DNA from: Engelhardtia mirabilis
GTDB lineage: Bacteria; Planctomycetota; UBA1135; GCA-002686595
Direction of reading: 5' to 3'
Length of the DNA: 64,000 nucleotides
Assembly: GCF_007748095.1 (NCBI RefSeq)
Contig: NZ_CP036287.1
Span: 2,666,001-2,730,000 of the forward strand
The notes below the pieces were generated by a model. The model did no database searches, was not told the DNA's origin, and worked only from the letters and a program-made list of their open reading frames with translations. Shown here piece by piece: positions 16,623-25,444 of the stretch (position 1 is its first letter; every line of letters starts with the position of its first letter). Position numbers and translations under genes: made by a program.

Positions 16623-18368
16623 ATGAGCGAGGACGGATCCAGAACTGATCGACCGAAGCGGGTCGCCCTGAGTGCGCGACCACTCTGGGGGCTGATCGTC
16701 GCACTCGTGTTGGCGGTGGGCTTGTCCTGGCCCCTGGCCGTGTCCGGCGCCGGCTCGGTCCAAGCCCATCCCCTCGGGGAGTCCAGCGCTACCGCTTCGG
16801 GCCACGTGTTGGCCTGGGGTCTCTGGTCGGCGGGTGGTCCCAGCGGTCCCTTCGTCGAACGACGAGTGGCGAGCCCGGGGGGCGTGTTCCTCGGGGACGG
16901 CGAGCACGGCGCTGTGTGGCGCCTGGTCGGTTCCGAGTTGGCGTCGATCGTCGGGGTGCACCAGGCGGCCAACCTGTTGACCCTGTCGATCCTGATGGCG
17001 AGCGGAGTCCTGGCCTACCTCGTGGCGCGCAGGCTGCGATTGAGCCGGATCCAATCGATCCTCGCGGCCGTCCTGTGGGTCGCATCCCCCGCCTTGATCG
17101 AGCGGGGCCTCGCATCCCACGCCGGTCTGGCGCCGCCAACGGTCCCGGCGGCGGCGCTGCTGGCCGCGGCCCTGGTTCGATTGCGACGGCCACTGGCGGC
17201 TGCCATGGCCCTGGGCGTGGTCGGGGCGTTCGCAGCCGCAGCGGGCGAGGGAACGGCGTTGGCCGCCGCGCTCGCTGCCGCAGCAGGGGCGTGGTTCGCG
17301 CGACCCGCGATGCCGCGGGTCACGGGCGGCCCCACGGTCGTGGCCCTCGGCCTCACCCTGGCACTCAGTACGACCCTCGCGGCAGCACTCTGGCTCGACT
17401 GGGCTCGGGACGAAGCGCTCGGATCCGCGGCCGGCCCCGATGCGGTCGCACTTGTCGACGGTCCTGCCGAATCACCCGGCGTTGGTGGCGGGTGGCCGAG
17501 TTCAGCCCTGCCCGAGCGGATCGGGAGCGCCCCGATCGATAGGCGTCCGATCGCCGGTCCCTCGCCCTTCCATCCCCTCACACGCTTGCTCGTTACCGGG
17601 CACCCGGAGGGCGGGACTGGGCAGCCTGCGGAGCGGAAGAGACCGGCCCCGGCCCTGGGTCTGGCTGCGATCCTGCTCGGCGCCGTGGTTGTGCTGCGCG
17701 TGCCGACCTGGCGTCGACCCGCGATCGTCGGTCTCGTGGCCCTCTCGGTGGCCGCCCTGGCGCGATCGCTCTGGCTCGAGGCGGCCGTCCTGCCCCTGGC
17801 CACCTTGACCATGGCACTGGTCGCTGCCCGGGGAGTCGCGGCGATCCGATCGCGGCCGATCGCCATGGCTATCGGTGGGCTCGCGCTGCTCGAAGCCGTG
17901 GCCCTTCCTTGGCCTCTCCAGCGCTGGGCTCCGTCGAGCAACCTGGAGCAGCTCGCGGCGAGTCCCGTGCCGGGAGCGATCCTGGACCTGCCAGTGCGAG
18001 CCGGTTCGCAAGCGGCGCACTCGCGCCAGGTGATCCACCAGCGCTCGACCCCCCTGGCGCTCTTCCCGGAGCGCTCGGGCGGTTCGCTGGAGGCCTTGGT
18101 CCGGCGCGCACCGAGCGTCGGGCACCTGCTTCTGGGCCAGGTTCCGCCGGAACCCGAGCAACTCGCCGCGGAGCTGGAATGGGTAGGCGTCGGCCACCTC
18201 ATGGCCGAGAAGGGCGCGCTGCTCCCTGCCATGGTCGACGCTTTGGACGCGCTCCCCGGCTGGGAGCGCGCCCCCGACGATGCGGTCGTGCACTGGTGGT
18301 ACCGAACCCGAGGGCTTTGGACAGCCGACGCGCACGACATGAACCCTTCCGTGAGCGCGGCGCGCTGA
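16623..18368 (+). CDS. Polytopic membrane protein, glycosyltransferase-like
   Basis: From ATG 16623 the product is 581 residues with about ten hydrophobic helices (for example LWGLIVALVLAVGLSWPLAV and AANLLTLSILMASGVLAYLVA). A C-terminal soluble part contains PGAILDLPVRAG. This layout resembles PMT/YfhO-type lipid-linked sugar transferases, but I see no decisive catalytic motif. The frame extends upstream without a stop into the antisense of the Nudix gene and the truncated propeller gene. The start is chosen by where membrane-protein composition begins. A TAGTGTCCTGGATCAGA element follows its stop by 1 bp. Confidence 0.65.
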   Translation: MSEDGSRTDRPKRVALSARPLWGLIVALVLAVGLSWPLAVSGAGSVQAHPLGESSATASGHVLAWGLWSAGGPSGPFVERRVASPGGVFLGDGEHGAVWRLVGSELASIVGVHQAANLLTLSILMASGVLAYLVARRLRLSRIQSILAAVLWVASPALIERGLASHAGLAPPTVPAAALLAAALVRLRRPLAAAMALGVVGAFAAAAGEGTALAAALAAAAGAWFARPAMPRVTGGPTVVALGLTLALSTTLAAALWLDWARDEALGSAAGPDAVALVDGPAESPGVGGGWPSSALPERIGSAPIDRRPIAGPSPFHPLTRLLVTGHPEGGTGQPAERKRPAPALGLAAILLGAVVVLRVPTWRRPAIVGLVALSVAALARSLWLEAAVLPLATLTMALVAARGVAAIRSRPIAMAIGGLALLEAVALPWPLQRWAPSSNLEQLAASPVPGAILDLPVRAGSQAAHSRQVIHQRSTPLALFPERSGGSLEALVRRAPSVGHLLLGQVPPEPEQLAAELEWVGVGHLMAEKGALLPAMVDALDALPGWERAPDDAVVHWWYRTRGLWTADAHDMNPSVSAAR

Positions 18369-18369
18369 C

Positions 18370-18386
18370 TAGTGTCCTGGATCAGA
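18370..18386. repeat. Solitary terminus of the MITE-like element
   Basis: TAGTGTCCTGGATCAGA here is identical over 17 bp to both ends of the foldback element at 20559-20723. No matching inverted partner is visible in the 320 bp that follow, so this is a solo or decayed end. The region 18387-18706 holds no convincing gene; it contains GC-rich direct and inverted fragments such as repeated CAGCAGCC. Confidence 0.6.
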
Positions 18387-18706
18387 TCTGAATGCGCCCC
18401 GGCACCGCGACCGGCCGCGCAGCAGCCTGGCCGCACAGCAGCCACCGGCATGGCAGCCTGGTCCGGAGCAACCTCCGACAACTCGGGTCCACGGCGCGCC
18501 CGGGTCGCTGTCGTGAGCGCGGCCCCGCCAGCAAACATGGCCTTCGAGCTGCCTGTTCGCAGCAGGCCCCTCCCGTAGCAGGGGCGATTGCATCTGGACG
18601 CCAAGGCCCGGGACGGTGCCCGCGGCCGGGTCTTCCAGCGCTATGTGGCTCTGGAGCGAACGCGGGCCCTCGAGCGGGGGCAGCCGCTCGAAGGATTTCC
18701 GACCCT

Positions 18707-19048
18707 CTAACGAGCGAAGTCGCTGGTCGCGGAGGCCATCGCGTTCTCGAAGGCATCCAACTCGGCCTGCTCACTCTTCGTGGGCTTGCGCTCCTCCTCG
18801 TAGATGCGGTGCAGGCCCGCGAGGAACATGCTGGTCGAGTTCGCGATGTCGGGACGATCGTTGTCCATGGCGAGCTGCGCGAACCTCTGAAGTCGCTTCT
18901 GGACCTTCGGAATCTCCTGCACGACTGGAGAGAGAGCCCGAGCCTTCAGGTGGCGCTGGCGAATCTTCTCGCGCTGCTCCTCGATCTTCTGCTCGAGTTC
19001 GGCGATGCGCTCTTCGTCGGTGCGGCGGTTGTACTGACGCTTGGCCAT
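18707..19048 (-). CDS. Small coiled-coil protein
   Basis: ATG 19048 gives a 113-residue, highly charged protein. It starts MAKRQYNRRTDEERIAELEQ and continues as a strong coiled coil to about residue 45, then a helical tail (IPKVQKRLQRFAQLAMDNDR). The frame is open upstream but that part is Ser/Arg-rich and unlikely to be translated. No signal peptide is present, so it is cytoplasmic. The basic N-terminus could contact nucleic acid or ribosomes. Function is unknown. Confidence 0.8.
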   Translation of the reverse strand: MAKRQYNRRTDEERIAELEQKIEEQREKIRQRHLKARALSPVVQEIPKVQKRLQRFAQLAMDNDRPDIANSTSMFLAGLHRIYEEERKPTKSEQAELDAFENAMASATSDFAR

Positions 19049-19883
19049 TTTGGGTTCGTCCCGGAAATTTCGGGAGCTTCGCGACTCTCGGGTCGAATGG
19101 GACCTGAGGCTCGGAGATCTGAGTCTCCAGAGCGAGTCGGGTTTCAGACCGGTCCGTGAGACCGGTGCGTCGGGAGAGGGAGAGGGAGTTGGTTCTGAGT
19201 CAGCCCGGGAGTGGGGGAGCCACTCTCTTGGGCCGCTTCGCGCGACGGAGAAGAGCTTTTTCGACTCTTCCAGATTCATTACGGAGGGGCAGACGCTCCT
19301 GCCTCTTGTTGATCTCTTCTCGGGCAGCGTTCACCGATCGCAAAGAACCCTGCGTCGATGGCACCAATCGGTCAGGTCTGGTCGAGTGGCAACGGGACGA
19401 CTTGCTCGGGGTTGCCGAGCTAGCTGGGGTTCTGAGCGAATCGGAGCCGGACGATTCGGATCCACGCCAAATCGGTCTCGAATCCGGGCGCCTCTTCCTT
19501 CGGACACCTCGATCTTCGGACGCCTCGAACTTCGAACGCCGTCCCCGATGGCCCGGATGAGGAGGGTCCGGATCGCCAGGGCCCGGGTGGGGAGCACGAT
19601 TCGCGCCCCGCCGTCCTCGGGAGGGTCCACGGATTCACTCCGAGACTCCTCGAGCGGCCCGAGCGTGGCTCGGGTCACTCCGGCAGGGGGATTCTAGTGT
19701 CTGAACTCGCACGAAGGACCGTCCACCCCGGTGGTTTCGGCGAGAGCGAGTGTCCGCTAACCTGTCGGATCGACCCGAGGGCGATGAAGTCCTCCGACCG
19801 CCTCCCCCGCGGTCCCGTTCCCGCGGTGCCCGTCCAATCCTGCGCGGGCGACCTCCTCGACCCTCACTCACGGCCGATTCCAA
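19049..19883. other. Unusually long gene-free divergent region
   Basis: This 835 bp between the coiled-coil gene and hpt is the longest non-coding stretch in the window. Open frames on both strands give Ser/Arg-rich translations without domains. Composition is less GC-rich than neighbouring genes. A degenerate 16-bp direct repeat (CTTCGGACACCTCGA, then CTTCGGACGCCTCGA and a third partial copy) lies at about 19498-19540. It may hold promoters, a long leader or a small RNA, but no defined RNA fold was recognised. Confidence 0.45.
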
Positions 19884-20429
19884 GTGCACGACGACATCGA
19901 GACCGTCCTCTTCGACGAACGTGAGATTCTGAGTGGGATCGATCGGGTCGCGGCCGAGCTGACCGCCACCTACCGGGGCGCCGACTTCACGGTGGTCGGT
20001 GTGCTCAAGGGGTCCTGCATCTTCGTTTCCGACCTCGTCCGGCGCATTCCGATCCCCCTGGAACTGGCCTTCCTGGCGGCCTCGAGCTACCGCGACGGGA
20101 CCACCTCCGGAGAGCTCGACCTGAACTTCTTCCCCTCCGAGAACGAGATCGCGGGTCGCCGACTGCTGCTCGTTGACGACATTCTCGACACGGGGCGGAC
20201 CATGTCGTCCCTGCGGGCCGAACTCATGTCGCGCGGCGCCGCCGAGGTCCGGACCTGCGTCTTCCTCGACAAGCCCGCCCGGCGGGCGGTGGAGCTCAAC
20301 GCGGACTTCCGCTGTTTCGAGGTCGACGACCTCTTCGTCGTGGGCTACGGCCTCGACTACGCCGGGCGCTACCGGAACCTGCCCTACGTGGGCGCACTCA
20401 AGCCCGAGGTCTACGGCGCCAGCGTCTGA
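19884..20429 (+). CDS. hpt: Hypoxanthine phosphoribosyltransferase
   Basis: From GTG 19884 the product is 181 residues, typical for the family. The PRPP-binding loop is clear (LLLVDDILDTGRTMSSL, residues 94-110), as are VGVLKGSCIFVSDLVR and the substrate region VDDLFVVGYGLDYAGRYRNLP. The enzyme salvages hypoxanthine and guanine to IMP and GMP. There is no Shine-Dalgarno before the GTG. It is followed by 129 bp of non-coding DNA and then the MITE-like element. Confidence 0.93.
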   Translation: MHDDIETVLFDEREILSGIDRVAAELTATYRGADFTVVGVLKGSCIFVSDLVRRIPIPLELAFLAASSYRDGTTSGELDLNFFPSENEIAGRRLLLVDDILDTGRTMSSLRAELMSRGAAEVRTCVFLDKPARRAVELNADFRCFEVDDLFVVGYGLDYAGRYRNLPYVGALKPEVYGASV

Positions 20430-20558
20430 AGTCCCATCGAGCTGCTGGACTCGACGGCCGGTTCCTTCCGAGCGAGGGACCGTCCGCCATGAACGCCCCG
20501 CGCCGCCAATCGCCGCGCTGCAGCCCGATCCCCACTGCATAACTCGCTCTCTACCGCC

Positions 20559-20723
20559 TAGTGTCCTGGATCAGAAATTTGGCGTCACTTCCCGGGCTCC
20601 GATCGCCGCTGGCGTCGCCAGCGCCTCCTCCGAGTATCGCAGCGGATACGCGTCGTCGGCGCGCCTAGCCAGCATCGATCGGACCTCCGGGCAGTGACGC
20701 CGAATTTCTGATCCAGGACACTA
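20559..20723. mobile_element. 165-bp foldback MITE-like element with TA ends
   Basis: The ends are inverted repeats of 47-48 bp (20559-20605 and 20676-20723) with only a few differences. Both read inward TAGTGTCCTGGATCAGAAAT. Each begins at a TA dinucleotide, as expected for TA target duplication by IS630/mariner-type transposases. There is no coding capacity inside, so it would need a transposase in trans. The interior also folds, so the whole unit is almost one large hairpin. A solo 17-bp terminus occurs at 18370-18386. Confidence 0.75.
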
Positions 20724-20872
20724 GCGCGGACCCCCGGCGCCGAGCATCCGCGCCGCCCCATCGCAACGACTGGCGACGCTCCCCGCCGCCAACTGCCCGA
20801 CGACCTGTCGCCGGGCAGCGCTCTTCTCAACCAGGAACGCCTCCACGACGCGCCGCGCGCGTCCACGCCACC

Positions 20873-22006
20873 ATGTCCACCGGCTTCGAAGGACTCGAAG
20901 ACGCCGAGTACCACGTCGTCCCTGACGACTACCACGGGCTCGAGCTCGATGAATACCTGTGCCTGCTCTTCGCGGGGCGGGCCAAGGGGTTCCTGCGTCA
21001 ACAGGTTCGCACCGGGCGGGTGTTGGTGGATGGCGAGCCTGCCCTGCCCTCCCAGCGAGTGCGCGGGAACCAGGTGCTGGTCCTGGCCATCGACCAGAGC
21101 GAGGCCGGCGCGGCGCCGGTGGCGCCCGAGTACGAGGTGCCGGTCCTGTACGAGGACGAGCGGCTGATGGTGGTCGACAAGCCGCCCGGCCTGGCTGTCG
21201 AGCCCGAGCGTTGGAAGCGTGACGCGGCGACCCTGGCCGGGGCTCTGCTGGCCCGCGCGCGGTCGGCCGGAGTCGTCCCCGCCGAGGAGACGGACGCCTC
21301 CGAGGGGGAGGACCCGGAGGCGACGCTCGAGCGGGCCCTCGGATTCCGTCCGCGCATCGTCCACCGTCTCGACAAGGACACCTCCGGGTGCGTCGTGGCG
21401 GCGAAAGAGCTGGAGACCGAACGCCTGCTTCGTGCGGCATTCGAACGGGGCATCCCCTCGAAGCGCTACCTGGCCCTGGTGGAGGGCGAACACCCCCTGC
21501 CCGACGGCGAGATGCAACTGATCGATCGGCCGCTCCTGGTCGACGCCAAGAAGGGCGGCAAGGTGCGCGTCTCCGGCGCCGGCAAGCCCTCCCAGACCGA
21601 GGTGCGCGTGGTCGAGCGATTCCACGGCTACACGCTGCTGGAGTGCCGCCCGCGCACTGGAAGGACACACCAGATCCGCGTCCACCTGGCGACCGAAGGC
21701 TTTCCGCTGGTGGTGGATCCCCTCTACGGCCGGCGCGATGCCCTGCTGCTGTCCGAGCTGAAACGTAACTACCGCGCCAAGCGCGGCCGACCCGAGCGCC
21801 CCCTGTGTGCTCGCCTGACCCTGCACGCGGCTTCGATCGCCGTGCCCACCCGACTCCCCGACGAGCGTCCGCTCGCCCCCGTGCCCGAGCAGCTCGGCAC
21901 CGGACCCAGCCCCGACGGGGATTGGATCCGCGTGGTCTCCGAGACACCGAAGGACCTGCTCCAGACCCTCCGCCAGCTGCGCAAGGTGCGCCCCCTACAG
22001 CGATGA
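20873..22006 (+). CDS. RluA-family RNA pseudouridine synthase
   Basis: The 377-residue protein has an N-terminal S4-like RNA-binding domain (about residues 22-75) and an RluA catalytic domain with HRLDKDTSG at 164-172 (catalytic Asp167). Further motifs are ECRPRTGRTHQIRVHL and DPLYG. Such enzymes isomerise specific uridines in rRNA or tRNA. An acidic insertion (TDASEGEDPEA) precedes the catalytic motif. The stop overlaps the truD start by 4 nt, so two pseudouridine synthases are translationally coupled. The target uridine is not predictable. Confidence 0.92.
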   Translation: MSTGFEGLEDAEYHVVPDDYHGLELDEYLCLLFAGRAKGFLRQQVRTGRVLVDGEPALPSQRVRGNQVLVLAIDQSEAGAAPVAPEYEVPVLYEDERLMVVDKPPGLAVEPERWKRDAATLAGALLARARSAGVVPAEETDASEGEDPEATLERALGFRPRIVHRLDKDTSGCVVAAKELETERLLRAAFERGIPSKRYLALVEGEHPLPDGEMQLIDRPLLVDAKKGGKVRVSGAGKPSQTEVRVVERFHGYTLLECRPRTGRTHQIRVHLATEGFPLVVDPLYGRRDALLLSELKRNYRAKRGRPERPLCARLTLHAASIAVPTRLPDERPLAPVPEQLGTGPSPDGDWIRVVSETPKDLLQTLRQLRKVRPLQR

Positions 22007-25000
22007 GACTCAAACAACGTGTCGGCGACTTCGTGGTTCGTGAGCTGCTGCGCTCCGAATACCTGGTCGACCATGGCCCCTTCCGCGTGTACCGCGTCAC
22101 CAAGCGCAAGTTGACCACCCCCGAAGCGGTCTCGGTGCTGGCCGAGCAGGCGGGCGTGGATCGCGAGCAGATCTCCATCGCCGGCCTCAAGGACCGCCAG
22201 GGGATCACGGTCCAGCACATGTCCGTGCCCACGGGCCCGGAGCTCGTGATCGATCTGGGCGACATCAAGATCGAGTCGATCGGCTGCGCGACCGAGGCCC
22301 TCGAGAGCTCCCACAGCGACGGCAACGCCTTCGAGATCACGGTGCGCGCCCTGTCGCGCGGCGAGGTCGACGCCCTGCGTGCCAACCTCGAGGACCTGCG
22401 AACCTACGGCCTGCCCAACTACTTCGACGACCAGCGTTTCGGCAACCTGCGCTCGGGCCAGGGTTGGGTCGCGCTCGATCTCTTGCGCGGCGACGTGGAC
22501 GGCGGACTGCGGCGCATGCTGTGCGAGCCCTCGCCCTACGACGAGGATCGCGTGCGTCGGGTCAAGCAGGAGCTGGACGAGAACTGGGGCAAGTGGGACG
22601 AATGCCTCGAGGTCGCCCGGCGCCTGGGCCTGCACCGCTCGATCTTCGAGCACCTGGTCGACAACCCCGAGGACCAGGCGGGCGCCTTCCGCTTCGTGGC
22701 CTCGCGCCTGCGGTTGATCCAGCTCTACAGCTTCCAGTCACACCTGTGGAACCGGGCGGTCACCGCCCTGATGCGCGAGTCCGTTCCGGTCGAGGAGCGT
22801 TTCGTGCTCGATTCGGTGGAGGGGCCGCTGGTCTGCCCGAGCGGCAAGCCGCCGATCTCCGACGGCATGACCGAGAGCTTCCCCCTGCCGGGGCCCGGCC
22901 TCGACGGGGTCGACAATCCGGTCCACGAACGTCTGTTGGCCGACGCTTTGGCCGAGCACAAGTTGGTTCCCGACCAACTGCGGATCGATAACGTGCCCGG
23001 CTTCCAGCTCAAGGACGAGCCGCGCCCGCTGATGATCGTCCCGCGCCACCTGCGCGTGCGCCCGGCCGAGTTCGACACGGAGAACCGCGGATCGAAGATG
23101 GTGCGGGTCAAGTTCGAGTTGCCGCGGGGGGCCTACGCCACCCTGGTGATCAAGCGCCTGTGCGCGACCCGCGTCGGCAGCGACGCGGAGGCAGACGCGG
23201 CCGCACGGGCGGGCGAATCGCGCGACCTGCGCGGACCGCGGGATCGCGACGGCGAGACGCGTGGTGGCGGTCAGGGCCCGGGCGGCGGCTACGGCCAGCG
23301 CGACTCCGGTCCGCGCGGCGGGGGCAACTTCGGTGACCGCAGCGGCGGTCGCCGGGAGTTCGCCGGAGGCGGGCGCGACGACCGCGGCTTCGGCGGCGGC
23401 CGGGGCGGCCCCCGAGATCATGGTGGCGGCTACCGACGCGACGATCGCGGCGGCTACGCCCGCAACGACCGCGACGGCGGTCCGAGCCGCGGCGGTGATC
23501 GCTACCAAGGCGGCCGCCCGAGCGGCGGGCCGGGCGATCGCGACGCACGAGCCGGCGGCGACCGCGGGGGTTACCGCCGCGACGACCGTGACCAGCGCGG
23601 CGGCGGCTACTCCGGCGGTGGTCGATCCGGCGGTGGCGGCTACGGCGGTGGCGGCTACGGCGGTGGCCGGCCCGGAGGCAGCGACTCACGTGGTGATCGG
23701 CCCGGCGGCGGCTACTCCGGCGGTGGTCGATCCGGTGGTGGCGGCTACGGCGGTGGCCGGCCCGGAGGCAGCGACTCACGTGGTGATCGGTCCGGCGGCG
23801 GCTACTCAGGCGGTGGTCGATCCGGCGGTGGCGGCTACGGCGGTGGCCGGCCCGGAGGCAGCGACTCACGTGGTGATCGGCCCGGCGGCGGCTACTCCGG
23901 CGGTGGTCGATCCGGTGGTGGCGGCTACGGCGGCAGCCGTTCCGGCGGGAGCGTTGGCGGCGGCGGATACAGCGGCGGCGGCCGGTCCGGCGAGGGCGAA
24001 TCACGCGGTGATCGACCGGGTGGCGGCTATTCGGGCGGCGGCCGGCCCGGCGGCGGAGGCGGCTACGGCGGCGGCCGTTCTGGCGGAGGCTATGGCGGCG
24101 GCGGTCGTTCCGGCGGTGGCGATTCGCGCGGTGACCGGCCGGACGGAGGCTACTCGGGCGGAGGCCGGTCCGGTGGTGGCGGTTACGCCGGCGGCGGCCG
24201 ATCCGGCGGAGGCCATGGCGGCGGAGGCTATGGCGGCGGCGGTCGTTCCGGCAGCGGCGCCTCACGCGGGGATCGACCGGGCGGCGGTTACTCCGGAGGC
24301 GAGCGCTCCGGCGGAGGCGAGTCGGGTGGCCGACGCTACGGCGGCGGCAGCTACGGCGGCGGAAGTCGACCCAGCGGCGGCTACTCGGGGGGCGGTCGAT
24401 CCGGCGGAGGCTACGCGGGCGGTGATCGCTCCGGCGGTGGCGGATCGGGCGGCGGCTACTCCGGCGGGAGTCGCCCGGGGGGTGGCTATTCCGGTGGCGG
24501 ACGTTCGGGTGGCGGCGGCTACTCCGGCGGAGGTGGCAATCGACGCGACGATCGCTCCGGTGGCAGCAGGTCCGGCGGCGCAGGCTGGGGTCGCGGCGGC
24601 CCGTCCGGTGGCGAGCGCACGGGCGGCGAATCCTCGGGCGGCGACCGGCCGGGCGGCGGCGGAGGCTATCGCGGCGGCGATCGAGACAGCGGGGGCGGCT
24701 ACCGGCGGGATGACCGCGGCAGCGGCGGTGGCTATCGCGGTGGCGGTGCTGGCGGCGGAGGCTACCGAGGCGGCGGCGGCGGTGGCGGCGGTCGATCGTC
24801 GGGTGGCGGCTATTCCGGCGGCCGCTCCGGCGGAGGGTACGGAGGCGGCGGCGACCGCAACCGTGGCGCATCCGGCGGCGACCGCGGGAACGATCGCGAG
24901 CAGGGCCGCGGCGGTTGGGGCAAACGACGCTTCGATGCCGGTGGCGATCGACCGAAGTCGGGGCCCGATCGCGGATCCGACGGAGGTGATCGCAAGGGCT

Positions 25001-25029
25001 CGGACTCCGGCGGCTCGTCGGAGAGCTGA
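22003..25029 (+). CDS. truD: TruD-like tRNA pseudouridine synthase fused to a ~600-residue Gly/Arg/Ser-rich tail
   Basis: ATG 22003 lies in the RluA-gene stop (ATGA). Residues 1-405 are a TruD enzyme: GLKDRQGITVQ with catalytic Asp64, NYFDDQRFGNLRSGQG and IQLYSFQSHLWNRAV. TruD modifies U13 of certain tRNAs. Normal TruD proteins are about 340-420 residues; this one has 1,008. From about residue 406 to the end it is low-complexity sequence made of GGGYSGGGRSGGGGYGG-type blocks with interspersed RGD, RDD and Tyr. The tail is in frame with the enzyme, uninterrupted for ~1.8 kb, and is probably disordered and RNA-binding like RGG-box proteins. Part of it is a recent 90-bp tandem duplication. Confidence 0.88.
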   Translation: MRLKQRVGDFVVRELLRSEYLVDHGPFRVYRVTKRKLTTPEAVSVLAEQAGVDREQISIAGLKDRQGITVQHMSVPTGPELVIDLGDIKIESIGCATEALESSHSDGNAFEITVRALSRGEVDALRANLEDLRTYGLPNYFDDQRFGNLRSGQGWVALDLLRGDVDGGLRRMLCEPSPYDEDRVRRVKQELDENWGKWDECLEVARRLGLHRSIFEHLVDNPEDQAGAFRFVASRLRLIQLYSFQSHLWNRAVTALMRESVPVEERFVLDSVEGPLVCPSGKPPISDGMTESFPLPGPGLDGVDNPVHERLLADALAEHKLVPDQLRIDNVPGFQLKDEPRPLMIVPRHLRVRPAEFDTENRGSKMVRVKFELPRGAYATLVIKRLCATRVGSDAEADAAARAGESRDLRGPRDRDGETRGGGQGPGGGYGQRDSGPRGGGNFGDRSGGRREFAGGGRDDRGFGGGRGGPRDHGGGYRRDDRGGYARNDRDGGPSRGGDRYQGGRPSGGPGDRDARAGGDRGGYRRDDRDQRGGGYSGGGRSGGGGYGGGGYGGGRPGGSDSRGDRPGGGYSGGGRSGGGGYGGGRPGGSDSRGDRSGGGYSGGGRSGGGGYGGGRPGGSDSRGDRPGGGYSGGGRSGGGGYGGSRSGGSVGGGGYSGGGRSGEGESRGDRPGGGYSGGGRPGGGGGYGGGRSGGGYGGGGRSGGGDSRGDRPDGGYSGGGRSGGGGYAGGGRSGGGHGGGGYGGGGRSGSGASRGDRPGGGYSGGERSGGGESGGRRYGGGSYGGGSRPSGGYSGGGRSGGGYAGGDRSGGGGSGGGYSGGSRPGGGYSGGGRSGGGGYSGGGGNRRDDRSGGSRSGGAGWGRGGPSGGERTGGESSGGDRPGGGGGYRGGDRDSGGGYRRDDRGSGGGYRGGGAGGGGYRGGGGGGGGRSSGGGYSGGRSGGGYGGGGDRNRGASGGDRGNDREQGRGGWGKRRFDAGGDRPKSGPDRGSDGGDRKGSDSGGSSES
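23602..23940 (+). repeat. 90-bp tandem repeat within the truD tail
   Basis: A 90-bp (30-codon) unit recurs almost unchanged, with CCCGGAGGCAGCGACTCACG at 23671, 23761 and 23851. Each copy encodes GGSDSRGDRPGGGYSGGGRS or a one-residue variant. Near-identity at silent positions shows that the copies arose recently by slippage or unequal recombination. Copy number is likely polymorphic between strains, and the array is a possible assembly-collapse site. Confidence 0.85.
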
Positions 25030-25136
25030 TCGAGGCCAGGCGGCCGCCCCGATCCCCACCGCTCGCTGCGCCAGGGCGCGGCCAGAGCGGTGGGGGGGGC
25101 GGCTTCCGCCGCCTTGTGGGGCGAGGGGCCCGCGGC

Positions 25137-25250
25137 CGGAGGCGACCGTGAGGGCTCGGACTCCCGTGCTTCGACGCTGAACTGCTCGAGTCCCGGCGGA
25201 AGGGCCATCGCAACCGCTCGCTGCGCAAGGGCGCGGCGAACGCGGTGCCG
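25137..25250 (+). repeat. Degenerate duplicate of the 3' end of truD
   Basis: The segment beginning CGGAGGCGACCGTGAGGGCT resembles the last codons of truD and the DNA after its stop (24981-25095), with a ~156-bp offset. Both copies contain GGGCTCGGACTCC and later ACCGCTCGCTGCG. I estimate three-quarters identity over ~110 bp by eye. It looks like an old tandem duplication of the gene end. The surrounding 25030-25444 (415 bp) contains no gene I can support. Confidence 0.55.
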
Positions 25251-25444
25251 AAGGCTGCTCTCGTCGTCTCTCAGCGCGATCGGCTTCGGGCGCTCCGCGA
25301 GCAACGCCGCGGCCCGCGTGGGCCTGCTTCGGGTGCGCTCGCGCCGCGGCAGGTCACGGTGTAGAGTCCAGCGCGCGGCCGCTCCTGCGGGTCGCCCCCG
25401 CCCCTGGCCTGCAACTCGCAGCCGCAACTGCTACGCCCTGGAAC

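Noticed and set aside
15042..18368. One continuous 1,108-codon gene
   Set aside because: Its middle third is Arg-rich antisense of a Nudix gene with a perfect Nudix box; the ends belong to two different proteins.
19041..19697. A 218-codon frame upstream of hpt
   Set aside because: Ser/Arg-rich composition without motif, overlapping the start of the coiled-coil gene; treated as non-coding.
23150..25228. Long open frames in other phases and on the minus strand over the Gly-rich repeat
   Set aside because: They are Ala/Thr/Val or Arg/His/Ser monotony produced by the repeat; only the TruD phase connects to a real enzyme.
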